Source of the DNA: Xanthobacteraceae bacterium
GTDB taxonomy: Bacteria > Pseudomonadota > Alphaproteobacteria > Rhizobiales > Xanthobacteraceae
Assembly (NCBI GenBank): GCA_019746355.1
Contig: JAIESC010000045.1
Span: forward strand, 1 to 42,004
DNA length: 42,004 nucleotides
Reading direction: 5' to 3'
A program made the position numbers and the translations under genes. Below are positions 34,480-42,004 of this stretch, piece by piece. How positions within the stretch are numbered: position 1 is the first letter of the stretch; every line of letters begins with the position of its first letter. A model generated the notes under the pieces. That model saw nothing but the letters and a program-made list of their open reading frames with translations, was not told where the DNA came from and made no database searches.

Positions 34480-35364
34480 ATGATTCCTGCCTGTCCCGCG
34501 CCCCTCGACCCGGTCCCGCCCAGGATCGCGACCCCGCCCAACGCCTGCGACACCCACGCCCATGTGTTCGGGCCGTCCGACCGGTTTCCGTACGGTCCCG
34601 ACCGCAGCTACACGCCGCCCGACGCGCCGCTCGAGAAATATCTGCACATGCTCGATACGCTGGGCTTTGGCCGCGGCGGGCTGGTGCAGGGGAGCGCCCA
34701 CGGCCGCGACAATTCGGCGATGCTCGACGCGCTGCCGCGGCATCCGAAGCGGCTGCGCGGCGTTGCGGTGGCCGACGAGACGGTGCCGGTCGCCGAGCTT
34801 CGCAAGTGGAACAAGCTCGGCATCCGTGCGCTGCGCTTCAATCATTTCTTCCGCGGCGGTCAGTTGCACTACCGCGGCGGGGTGACGCTGGAGAATGCCA
34901 GGAAGCTTGCGCCGGTCATGAAGGACCTCGGCTGGCACATGCAGCTCTGGATCGACGTGAAGGACCTGCCGGACACGATCGCGGCCCTCAGGGAGATCGG
35001 CCTGCCGGTGGTGATCGATCACATGGGCCGCACCGATGCGCGCGCCGGCACCGGCACGCCCGGGTTCCAGAGCCTGGTGCGGCTGCTCGGCGAGGGCGGT
35101 TGCTGGGTGAAGATGTCGGGCGCGCACCGGCTCTCAACGCGCGCGCCGGACTATCCCGATGCCCGGCCGTTCCACGAGGCGCTGGTTCGTGCCAATCCGG
35201 ACCAGCTCGTCTGGGGCACGGACTGGCCGCATCCGCGCATCGAGGGCGAGATGCCCAATGCGGGGCATCTGCTCGACCTGTTCAACGAGTGGACGCCGGA
35301 CGCCGCGGTGCGGAAGAAAATTCTGGTCGACAATCCGGCCAGGCTTTACGGCTTTGACGGCTGA
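34480..35364 (+). CDS. LigI-like amidohydrolase (2-pyrone-4,6-dicarboxylate lactonase family)
   Basis: A 294-residue TIM-barrel hydrolase of the amidohydrolase_2 group. The HxH motif is in CDTHAHVFGP (about residues 24-33), with a following His in NHFF, an IDHMGR segment, and the catalytic Asp in WGTDWPHP near the C-terminus. LigI opens the pyrone ring of a lignin-derived intermediate, and close relatives hydrolyse other lactones, so the exact substrate is not fixed. It is divergent from two Bug-type binding proteins, a usual arrangement for small carboxylate-uptake-and-hydrolysis modules. Confidence 0.86.
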   Translation: MIPACPAPLDPVPPRIATPPNACDTHAHVFGPSDRFPYGPDRSYTPPDAPLEKYLHMLDTLGFGRGGLVQGSAHGRDNSAMLDALPRHPKRLRGVAVADETVPVAELRKWNKLGIRALRFNHFFRGGQLHYRGGVTLENARKLAPVMKDLGWHMQLWIDVKDLPDTIAALREIGLPVVIDHMGRTDARAGTGTPGFQSLVRLLGEGGCWVKMSGAHRLSTRAPDYPDARPFHEALVRANPDQLVWGTDWPHPRIEGEMPNAGHLLDLFNEWTPDAAVRKKILVDNPARLYGFDG

Positions 35365-35435
35365 CGGCCTACGTCATTCTGACTTGAAGTCGCTGGCCGG
35401 AATGGACAATTCTTGAGCCGGAGGAGCGATTTCAG

Positions 35436-36512
35436 GTGTCCCAGGACATCCCCATCGGCCGGACGCAGGTGAGCCTCGCGCAGCTCAACGAGCGCTCGCG
35501 CGAGATTTTCCGGCAGATCGTCGAGAGCTATCTCACGACCGGGGAGCCGCTCGGCTCGCGCAACCTGTCGCGGCTGATCACGACGCCGCTGTCGCCGGCT
35601 TCGGTCCGCAACGTCATGGCCGACCTCGAGCAGCTCGGCCTGATCTATGCGCCGCACACGTCGGCCGGGCGGCTGCCGACCGAACTCGGCCTGCGTTTCT
35701 TTGTCGATGCGCTGATGCAGATCGGCGATCTCAGCGATCAGGAGCGCAAAGAGATCGAGTCCCGCGTCGCCGGTGCCGGCAAGTCGGTGGAGAACGTGCT
35801 GAACGAGGCGTCCGGGCTTCTCTCGGGCCTCACCCGTGCGGCCGGCGTTGTGCTCAGCGCCAAATCGAACGTGCGGTTGAAGAACATCGAGTTCATGCGG
35901 CTCGATCCCGAGCGGGCGCTGGTGGTGATGGTCGGCGAGGACGGACAGGTCGAGAACCGCATCGTCAACCTGCCGATAGGCCTGCCGACGTCGTCGCTGA
36001 CCGAGGCGACGAACTTTCTCAACGCCCGCATCCGCGGCAAGACGCTGGCCGAAGCGCGCGGCGAGCTCGAGCACGCGCGTGCGGCCGCGCAGGCCGAGCT
36101 TGATCAGCTGACGCAGAAGGTGGTCGACGAAGGGCTGGCAAGCTGGTCGGGTGGCGACGGCGACGAGCGCAAGCTGATCGTGCGCGGGCAGGCGCACCTG
36201 CTCGACGATCTCAAGGTGCTCGAAGATCTCGAACGCGTGCGGCTGCTGTTCGACGATCTCGAATCGCGGCGTGACGTGATCGATCTGCTCGGCCGCGCCG
36301 AGCGCGCCGAGGGTGTGCGCATCTTCATCGGCTCGGAGAACAAGCTGTTCTCGCTGTCGGGCTCCTCGACCATCATCGCGCCGTATCACGACCGCGCCGG
36401 CCGCATCGTCGGCGTGCTGGGGGTGATCGGCCCGACGCGGTTGAACTATGCCCGCGTCATTCCGATGGTCGATTACACCGCCAAGGTGGTCGGCAAGATC
36501 CTCGGCTCGTGA
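35436..36512 (+). CDS. hrcA: heat-inducible transcription repressor HrcA
   Basis: A 358-residue repressor. The N-terminal winged helix includes [26 protein letters not shown] and [30 protein letters not shown], both highly typical of HrcA. The C-terminal part has the GAF-like domain ending with [28 protein letters not shown]. HrcA binds CIRCE operators and is stabilised by GroEL. The start codon is GTG at 35436 with GGAGGAG upstream. I find no CIRCE sequence in this window, including before dnaK and grpE, which fits alphaproteobacteria where HrcA mainly controls groESL. Confidence 0.97.
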   Translation: MSQDIPIGRTQVSLAQLNERSREIFRQIVESYLTTGEPLGSRNLSRLITTPLSPASVRNVMADLEQLGLIYAPHTSAGRLPTELGLRFFVDALMQIGDLSDQERKEIESRVAGAGKSVENVLNEASGLLSGLTRAAGVVLSAKSNVRLKNIEFMRLDPERALVVMVGEDGQVENRIVNLPIGLPTSSLTEATNFLNARIRGKTLAEARGELEHARAAAQAELDQLTQKVVDEGLASWSGGDGDERKLIVRGQAHLLDDLKVLEDLERVRLLFDDLESRRDVIDLLGRAERAEGVRIFIGSENKLFSLSGSSTIIAPYHDRAGRIVGVLGVIGPTRLNYARVIPMVDYTAKVVGKILGS

Positions 36513-36545
36513 CGCGCACGGCTCAGGCAATCCACAGGGGAAACG

Positions 36546-37253
36546 ATGATCCGCACGGAACAGATCGACGCTGGCCGCGTGAAAGGGCTGGTCACGCATG
36601 CCGAAAAGCCGCGGGCTGGAGTTCTCCTGCTCTGCACCATCACCGGCGTTGACGCCTTCATGCGCGAGCGCGGACAGAGGCTCGCCGAAGCCGGATATTC
36701 TTCGCTTGTTTGGGATCCCTATCCGGGCGAGCCGCTGCCGCAGGACCTGCCGTCGGCGCAGGCGCAGGCGAAAAAGCTCAACGACGGCGTGGTCGACGAG
36801 ATGTCGGAGTGTGTCGGCTACATGCTCGGCACGATGCAGCTGCCGGCCGTGGCGGTGGTCGGCTTCTGCCTCGGCGGCCGCTATGCGCTGCTGCTCGGCG
36901 GGCGCGACAAGCGGCTGTTCGCCTGCGTGCCGTACTACCCGTCGGTGCATGTTCCCAACCAGCCGCAGCAGACGCTCGATGCGGTGGCGCTCTCGGCCGC
37001 AATTCCATACCCGGTGCATCTGATCCATGCCGGGGCCGATCAGGTGTTCAAGCCTGAGGCCTTTGCGCTGGTCCGCGCCGCACTGGAGCAACGACCGGTG
37101 GCCACCATCGTGGAAATTCACCCCGGTGCCGTGCACAGCTTTATGCGGCCCGATCTGCAAAACGTGCCGGCCAACGCCTCGGGCTCCCGCCTGTCCTGGC
37201 CGCAGGTCGTGGCCTTCCTCGATGCCTCCCTCGCGCAGCGGATGGCGGCCTGA
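36546..37253 (+). CDS. dienelactone hydrolase family protein
   Basis: A 235-residue alpha/beta hydrolase of the carboxymethylenebutenolidase type. The nucleophile is a cysteine in VVGFCLGGRYALLL, with Asp in HAGADQVF and His in AVHSFMR, the Cys-Asp-His triad of the family. The family opens dienelactones in chloroaromatic catabolism, but many members have other esterase roles. AGGGGAAACG precedes the start. It stands between hrcA and grpE, which are usually neighbours, 33 bp after the former and 62 bp before the latter, so it may share heat-shock transcription. Confidence 0.9.
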   Translation: MIRTEQIDAGRVKGLVTHAEKPRAGVLLLCTITGVDAFMRERGQRLAEAGYSSLVWDPYPGEPLPQDLPSAQAQAKKLNDGVVDEMSECVGYMLGTMQLPAVAVVGFCLGGRYALLLGGRDKRLFACVPYYPSVHVPNQPQQTLDAVALSAAIPYPVHLIHAGADQVFKPEAFALVRAALEQRPVATIVEIHPGAVHSFMRPDLQNVPANASGSRLSWPQVVAFLDASLAQRMAA

Positions 37254-37315
37254 ATCGATCCAAAGCCAACAGACGGCTTGATTTTTAATGCTTCTGCCCT
37301 GATATCCCGGCCATC

Positions 37316-37924
37316 ATGAACGACGAGACCAACACCCGCCCGCAGAACCAGACCGAAGCCGCGACTGCCGACGAGGCGGCGATGCAGCCTGCCGCCGCGC
37401 CGAAGGCTTCGACCTCGCTCGACCGCGAGCTGGCCGAATACAAGGACCGGCTGCTGCGGACGCTGGCCGATATGGAAAACATGCGCAAGCGCACCGAGCG
37501 CGAGGTGGCCGACGCGCGCGCCTATGGTATTTCGGCCTTCGCCCGCGACATCCTCGGCGTCGCCGACAACATGCATCGGGCGATGCAGGCGCTGGACGAC
37601 GAGCTGCGCGCCAAGGCGGATGAATCGGTCAAGGCGCTGCTCGACGGCGTCGAACTGACCGAACGGGAGCTGATGAACGTGCTGGAGAAGCACGGCGTCA
37701 AACGGATCGATCCGCTGAACCAGAAGTTCGATCCGAACCGGCACCAGGCCATGTTTGAGATGGAAGATGCGAGCGTGCCGTCGGGCACGGTCGTTCAGGT
37801 CATGCAGGCCGGCTATCTGATCGGCGAGCGGGTGCTGCGCCCGGCGCTGGTCGCGGTGTCGAAGGGCGGCCCCAAGGCCACATCTGTACCGCCCGCCAAC
37901 GACAATCCCGGCGGACCGCAATAA
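37316..37924 (+). CDS. grpE: nucleotide exchange factor GrpE
   Basis: A 202-residue co-chaperone that releases ADP from DnaK. An acidic, low-complexity N-terminus is followed by the long coiled coil (LDRELAEYKDRLLRTLADMENMRKRTEREVADARAYG) and a beta domain ending with the family signature VVQVMQAGYLIGERVLRPALVAVSKG. Length is normal for alphaproteobacteria. A CTTG at 37277 with a partial RpoH-like -10 follows upstream, but it lies too close to the start to be convincing. dnaK follows 3.2 kb downstream. Confidence 0.97.
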   Translation: MNDETNTRPQNQTEAATADEAAMQPAAAPKASTSLDRELAEYKDRLLRTLADMENMRKRTEREVADARAYGISAFARDILGVADNMHRAMQALDDELRAKADESVKALLDGVELTERELMNVLEKHGVKRIDPLNQKFDPNRHQAMFEMEDASVPSGTVVQVMQAGYLIGERVLRPALVAVSKGGPKATSVPPANDNPGGPQ

Positions 37925-37932
37925 TCGCTGGG

Positions 37933-38107
37933 GCATGATCCCGAAAAGTGTGAAGCGGTTTTCGGAAAAGATCATGCCCAACAGAAGAAAGGGCGACGGG
38001 TCTGATTCAACGAAGTTGAATCAGACCCTAGACCATGATCCCGAAAAAGCCTGCCCCGGACTTGATCCGGGGTGTGAAGCGGTTTTCGGAAAAGATCATG
38101 CTCAAAC
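37933..38107. repeat. two palindromic repeat units around a perfect hairpin
   Basis: Unit 1 (37933-37977) starts GCATGATCCCGAAAAG and ends TTTTCGGAAAAGATCATGC, an imperfect palindrome. Unit 2 (38033-38107) has the same ends but carries an extra block of about 27 bases, GCCTGCCCCGGACTTGATCC and onward, that also occurs alone at 24978-25004. Between them lies the 37998-38028 hairpin. These are dispersed repeats of Bradyrhizobium-type genomes sitting between the convergent grpE gene and the exported-protein gene. Confidence 0.85.
37998..38028. terminator. perfect 14-bp hairpin between convergent genes
   Basis: Bases 37998-38011 (GGGTCTGATTCAAC) pair perfectly with 38015-38028 around a GAA loop. 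There is no long T-run, so it is a possible factor-assisted or bidirectional terminator for grpE and the convergent gene at 38120, or part of the repeat element around it. Confidence 0.45.
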
Positions 38108-38119
38108 TTAAAGATGAGG

Positions 38120-39073
38120 CTAGCGCGGCTCCAATCCGTCGCGCACCGCGCGGAAGCGCGTGAACGCCGAGGCCCACTGTTCCTTCGGCGCGAGTCCGAG
38201 GATGCGCAGATACGCGCCGGTGCCGAACCGCAGCCACTGCACGATCTCGATCTCCGCGCCGGTCTGCGCGTCCTTGCCCAGCGCCCGCACCTCGTGGCCG
38301 GCCTGGCCGCCGATCCGCATCGGCTCTGAATTGCTGATCCGGACGTCCTTCATCGGCGGCAATCCGCTCAGCGCGTTCCTTGCGAACTGATCGCGCTCGC
38401 TCGCCTGGCTTGGACCGCCTGGCGCCGCGGCGATGACAAGCTGCATCTGCTCGGTTGCCTCAAGCGAATCCTTCGGTCCATCGGTGAATTGCGCAGCCAC
38501 GCCCGGCACCACGCGCACCAGCCGCATGCCGGCGGTGTCGCCGATGCGGAACGGCACCAGCCGGAGCTGCTCGTCGACCGGGACGGTGGGCCGCGTCGTG
38601 AGCGTGGCGAGCGCGGTCCGAACCGCGGCGTCGCTGTAGGGCGGCGGCGACTTCGCCTGCATCTCGAACGACACCATCGCGGTGAGGTTGTCCATCGGCG
38701 CGATCAGCAGCCACTTGCGCAGCGCTCCGGCCGGCGTGTTCTGCCGCACGATCACCAGGATCGCGTTGCCGCTCGGCAGTTTCATCGTTTCGCGCTTTTC
38801 GACCATCATGCCCTGTTTCTTCATGGCATCGTTGGTCATCGTTTTTTCGATCTCGGCGAACGCCGCCGCGGGCAGGGCGATCAGCCGGATGAAGGCATTC
38901 TTCTGCTCGTCCTCGAAGCCGGGAAATGTGGTGGAGGCGTTCAGGCCGGCCGGCGGCACGATGCCGATCCGCGAGGCAATCGGAAAAACCGCCTCCGCGG
39001 CATCGGCCGGCAACGCCAGCATGGCCCACAGGGCGCAGGCGGCAACGCGCGATAGGACTGACCGGCTTTTCAT
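38120..39073 (-). CDS. exported protein of unknown function
   Basis: A 317-residue protein with a Sec signal peptide (first ~25 residues, ending PADAAEA). The mature part begins FPIASRIGIVPPAGLNAS and has no cysteine, membrane segment or familiar motif; alternating strands and a late LRFGTGAYLRILGLAPKEQWASAFTRFRAVRDGLEP suggest a soluble periplasmic beta-alpha fold. I do not recognise a named family. It is convergent with grpE across the repeat region and divergent from the large membrane protein, with about 90 bp between the starts. Confidence 0.8.
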   Translation of the reverse strand: MKSRSVLSRVAACALWAMLALPADAAEAVFPIASRIGIVPPAGLNASTTFPGFEDEQKNAFIRLIALPAAAFAEIEKTMTNDAMKKQGMMVEKRETMKLPSGNAILVIVRQNTPAGALRKWLLIAPMDNLTAMVSFEMQAKSPPPYSDAAVRTALATLTTRPTVPVDEQLRLVPFRIGDTAGMRLVRVVPGVAAQFTDGPKDSLEATEQMQLVIAAAPGGPSQASERDQFARNALSGLPPMKDVRISNSEPMRIGGQAGHEVRALGKDAQTGAEIEIVQWLRFGTGAYLRILGLAPKEQWASAFTRFRAVRDGLEPR

Positions 39074-39164
39074 GACCCCTCGTATGCGGCCCCGTTAAGC
39101 GAAACTCAACCCTGCTGCGGCATTTCTCAGCCTGCCGGTCCGCTCCCGGAAATGGCCTGCGACC

Positions 39165-40943
39165 ATGCCCAATAACCTGATACGCCAACCGAATTTCGGC
39201 GCCCTTGTGGTGCTGGTGTGGCTCGTGGTCGCGCTGGTCCTGCTGCTGCAATACTGGGGGCCGACCGCGGAAACCCTGCTCGACACCGACGACGCCATGC
39301 GGTTGGTGCAAATGCGCGCCTGGCTCGCCGGTCAGGGCTGGTTCGATTTGCATCATGCGCGGCTCGAGCCGCCGGGCGGCTACCATTCCCACTGGTCGAG
39401 GCTGATCGATGCCGGACTCGCAGGCCTGCTTCTGCTGTTTCAATACTTCGAGCCGCAGTCGGCCGAACGGCTGATGCGCGCCTGGTGGCCGCTGCTGTGG
39501 CTCCTGCCGACAATTGCGGGAATGACGGCAATCGCCTGGCGCATTGCCGGGCGCGAGGCGGCGATGGTGGCGCTGCTGCTCGCACTCGCGGGCGTGCCGG
39601 CCTATCAGCAGTTCACGCCCGGTCGCATCGATCATCACAATGTTCAGATTGCGCTGGCGCTGCTCGTCACCGCGGCGACGGTCTGGTCGGACCGGAAGCG
39701 ATGGACGGCGGCCGTGGCAGGTGCGCTGACCGGACTTGCTTTCGCCATCGGCTTCGAGAGCGTGCCCTATCTCGCGATCTGCGGCGGCATGCTGGCGCTG
39801 CGCTATGGGGCCGATGCGGAGGCGGGTTTGAAGCTGCGGGACTACGGCCTGGCGCTTGCGGCAAGCACGGCGCTCGCGCTGCTCGTCAGTGTCGGGCCGG
39901 ACCGTTGGATGCTCAATCGCTGCGATGCCATCGCCTTCAACAACGCCGCGGCGGCCATCGGCGCGGGTCTGGTTCTGGCGCTGGCAGGCTGGCTGAAGCA
40001 CGCCGACGGCGTGACGCGGTTTTTCGCGGTGGCCGGCGCCGGGTGCCTTGCCGCGGCGGTGTTCGTGCTGCTCGAGCCGCGCTGCGCGCGCGGCCCCTTC
40101 GCGATGGTCGATCCGGCGGTTTGGCCGGTCTGGCACGATCACACGCTGGCGCTGCAGCCGCTCCATGTCGTGTTCAAAACCAATCCGCTGACCGCCGCGG
40201 CCGTTGCCGCGTTCCCGGTTCTGGCGCTGCTTGCCCTGCTGAAGCTCGTGACCGAGCCGAAGCTGCGCCGTGACTTCGGCTTCCTTGCCGCGAGCTTGGT
40301 CTTTCTCGCCGCCGCGGCCACCATGGTCGCGGCAGTCCGCGGCTATTCCTATGCGATGTGGCTCGGCATGCCGCTGGTCGCAGGTTTGGCGCAGCGGCTT
40401 TTCGTGGCTTGGCAGATCGAGCGGTTTATCCCGCGGCTCGCGACCGGGTTGCTGTTCACGCCGCTTGCGATCTCGGCCGGCGCCATCACCATCGCCCATG
40501 CCAACGGTTTGAGTGACTCAGACAGCTTCGCCCGGCCGGCGAACCGCCATTGTCAGGCGAACGCAAGCTATGCGGCGCTCGCCAAGCTCCCGCCCGGGCT
40601 GGTGATCGCCGATATCAGCCACGGCCCGTACCTTCTGGCGCTGACGCCCCATTCGGTCATGGGCGCGCCTTACCACCGGCTCTCGACCGGCATCGCCGTG
40701 ACCCACCGCGTGTTTGCCTCCCCGCCGGATGAGGCCAAGGCGATCGTCAATGCGGCCCGGCTGGTCGGCGCGGCCGGCAAGCCGACCTATCTGATGGTCT
40801 GCGGCCTCAGGCCCCCGGACGGCCTCGCTGAGCCCGCCCGTGGCCGCAGCCTTTGGGCCAGACTTGCGGCCGGTGGCGCCCCCCAATGGCTCGAGCCGGT
40901 CGGCGAAAAGGGCGCTTTCGCCGTGTGGCGGGTGAAGCTCTGA
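39165..40943 (+). CDS. large membrane protein, GT-C (STT3-like) glycosyltransferase-type
   Basis: 592 residues with about ten hydrophobic segments. After the first membrane helix comes an external loop with LLDTDDAMRLVQMRAWLAGQGWFDLHHARLEPPGGYHSHWSRLID, where Asp-Thr-Asp-Asp occupies the place of the catalytic acidic motif of GT-C enzymes; the second loop has FTPGRIDHHNVQIAL, much like the corresponding STT3/AglB loop. The C-terminal ~130 residues form a soluble domain. This suggests transfer of a sugar from a polyprenyl-phosphate carrier, on the periplasmic side. No glycan genes are adjacent, so acceptor and donor are unknown. Family placement is by pattern only. Confidence 0.78.
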   Translation: MPNNLIRQPNFGALVVLVWLVVALVLLLQYWGPTAETLLDTDDAMRLVQMRAWLAGQGWFDLHHARLEPPGGYHSHWSRLIDAGLAGLLLLFQYFEPQSAERLMRAWWPLLWLLPTIAGMTAIAWRIAGREAAMVALLLALAGVPAYQQFTPGRIDHHNVQIALALLVTAATVWSDRKRWTAAVAGALTGLAFAIGFESVPYLAICGGMLALRYGADAEAGLKLRDYGLALAASTALALLVSVGPDRWMLNRCDAIAFNNAAAAIGAGLVLALAGWLKHADGVTRFFAVAGAGCLAAAVFVLLEPRCARGPFAMVDPAVWPVWHDHTLALQPLHVVFKTNPLTAAAVAAFPVLALLALLKLVTEPKLRRDFGFLAASLVFLAAAATMVAAVRGYSYAMWLGMPLVAGLAQRLFVAWQIERFIPRLATGLLFTPLAISAGAITIAHANGLSDSDSFARPANRHCQANASYAALAKLPPGLVIADISHGPYLLALTPHSVMGAPYHRLSTGIAVTHRVFASPPDEAKAIVNAARLVGAAGKPTYLMVCGLRPPDGLAEPARGRSLWARLAAGGAPQWLEPVGEKGAFAVWRVKL

Positions 40944-40979
40944 CCGCCGGTCCCACAGCCATCCGGGGCCCATCAAGTC

Positions 40980-41010
40980 CTTGCAGCGCAAGGGGTCCCT
41001 CCTATATGAG
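40980..41010 (+). promoter_or_regulatory. predicted RpoH (sigma-32) promoter of dnaK
   Basis: CTTG at 40980-40983, a 17-base spacer, then CCTATATGAG at 41001-41010 match the alphaproteobacterial heat-shock consensus CTTG-N17-CYTATNTNNG at every defined position. Transcription would start near 41017, giving a leader of about 90 bases before the dnaK ATG. No CIRCE element is present. Confidence 0.85.
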
Positions 41011-41108
41011 CCATGACGCCGCGGTTGCGGCGGATTTCTTAATTTGGGGGTCGGGCATGGGTGCCGTTCCGGGCTCAACCGGCCTGCCGTGAAAGAGAGG
41101 TAAACAGC

Positions 41109-42004
<896 letters not shown>

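Noticed and set aside
35346..37160. 604-codon minus-strand frame across hrcA and the hydrolase gene
   Set aside because: Antisense to two well-supported genes; its composition is typical of high-GC shadow frames.
37277..37308. RpoH promoter before grpE
   Set aside because: The -35 CTTG is present, but the -10 fits only in part and the predicted start would fall almost on the ATG. Too weak to call.
38460..40499. 679-codon minus-strand frame
   Set aside because: It crosses the exported-protein gene and runs antisense to the GT-C-like gene; it is Arg/Gln-rich with no domain.
40944..41108. CIRCE operator upstream of dnaK
   Set aside because: No TTAGCACTC-N9-GAGTGCTAA-like sequence is present here or before hrcA or grpE.

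Overview
The window is high-GC alphaproteobacterial DNA. The most likely source is a member of the Hyphomicrobiales (Rhizobiales) near the Bradyrhizobium/Rhodopseudomonas/Xanthobacteraceae group. Three things support this: the order of conserved genes (comM, gshB, yraN, rsmI with an LpoA-like lipoprotein, hemW-rdgB-rph, hrcA-grpE, dnaK), the short palindromic intergenic repeats typical of that group, and a hopanoid C-2 methylase-like radical SAM protein. No tRNA, rRNA or CRISPR array was seen.

Left part (1-6.4 kb). Bases 1-73 are the 3' end of a group II intron (domains V and VI) whose body lies outside the window. It abuts the stop codon of a convergent hybrid histidine kinase. Next come a small exported protein, a two-gene unit (gentisate-dioxygenase-like cupin plus a NMT1/THI5-like solute-binding protein, with a 4-base overlap), and an intact YcaQ-family DNA glycosylase gene.

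Catabolic island (6.5-17.2 kb). Two divergent operons share a 158-bp AT-rich promoter region. Leftward: extradiol dioxygenase, IclR regulator, TctC-type binding protein, SDR dehydrogenase. Rightward: hydratase, C-C hydrolase, lipocalin-like protein, Rieske ferredoxin, ring-hydroxylating dioxygenase alpha and beta subunits, thiolase-like protein, DUF35 protein, class III CoA-transferase. Together they predict dioxygenation, rearomatisation, meta-cleavage and hydrolysis of an aromatic ring, plus CoA-dependent side-chain shortening. The thiolase-like protein lacks the nucleophilic Cys and the GHP His, and the DUF35 protein lacks all zinc-ribbon cysteines, so the pair is predicted to be a retro-aldolase rather than a true thiolase. 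The substrate is unknown. The gene set recalls the abietane diterpenoid (dit) cluster and steroid side-chain aldolases, but no ferredoxin reductase, CoA ligase or pyruvate-aldolase genes are present. The island lies between the intact YcaQ gene and a decayed second copy in the same orientation at 17.6-18.15 kb.

Backbone (18.2-42 kb). comM, a 60-residue protein, a GST, a methyltransferase with a TPR-like tail, gshB, a chemotaxis receptor, yraN-rsmI divergent from an LpoA-like lipoprotein, an HpnP-like radical SAM methylase, hemW-rdgB-rph, then an inserted module (two tandem TctC-type binding proteins divergent from a LigI-like amidohydrolase), hrcA, a dienelactone-hydrolase-like gene, grpE, an exported protein, a GT-C-like membrane protein and the start of dnaK. 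dnaK is preceded by an exact match to the alphaproteobacterial RpoH promoter consensus.
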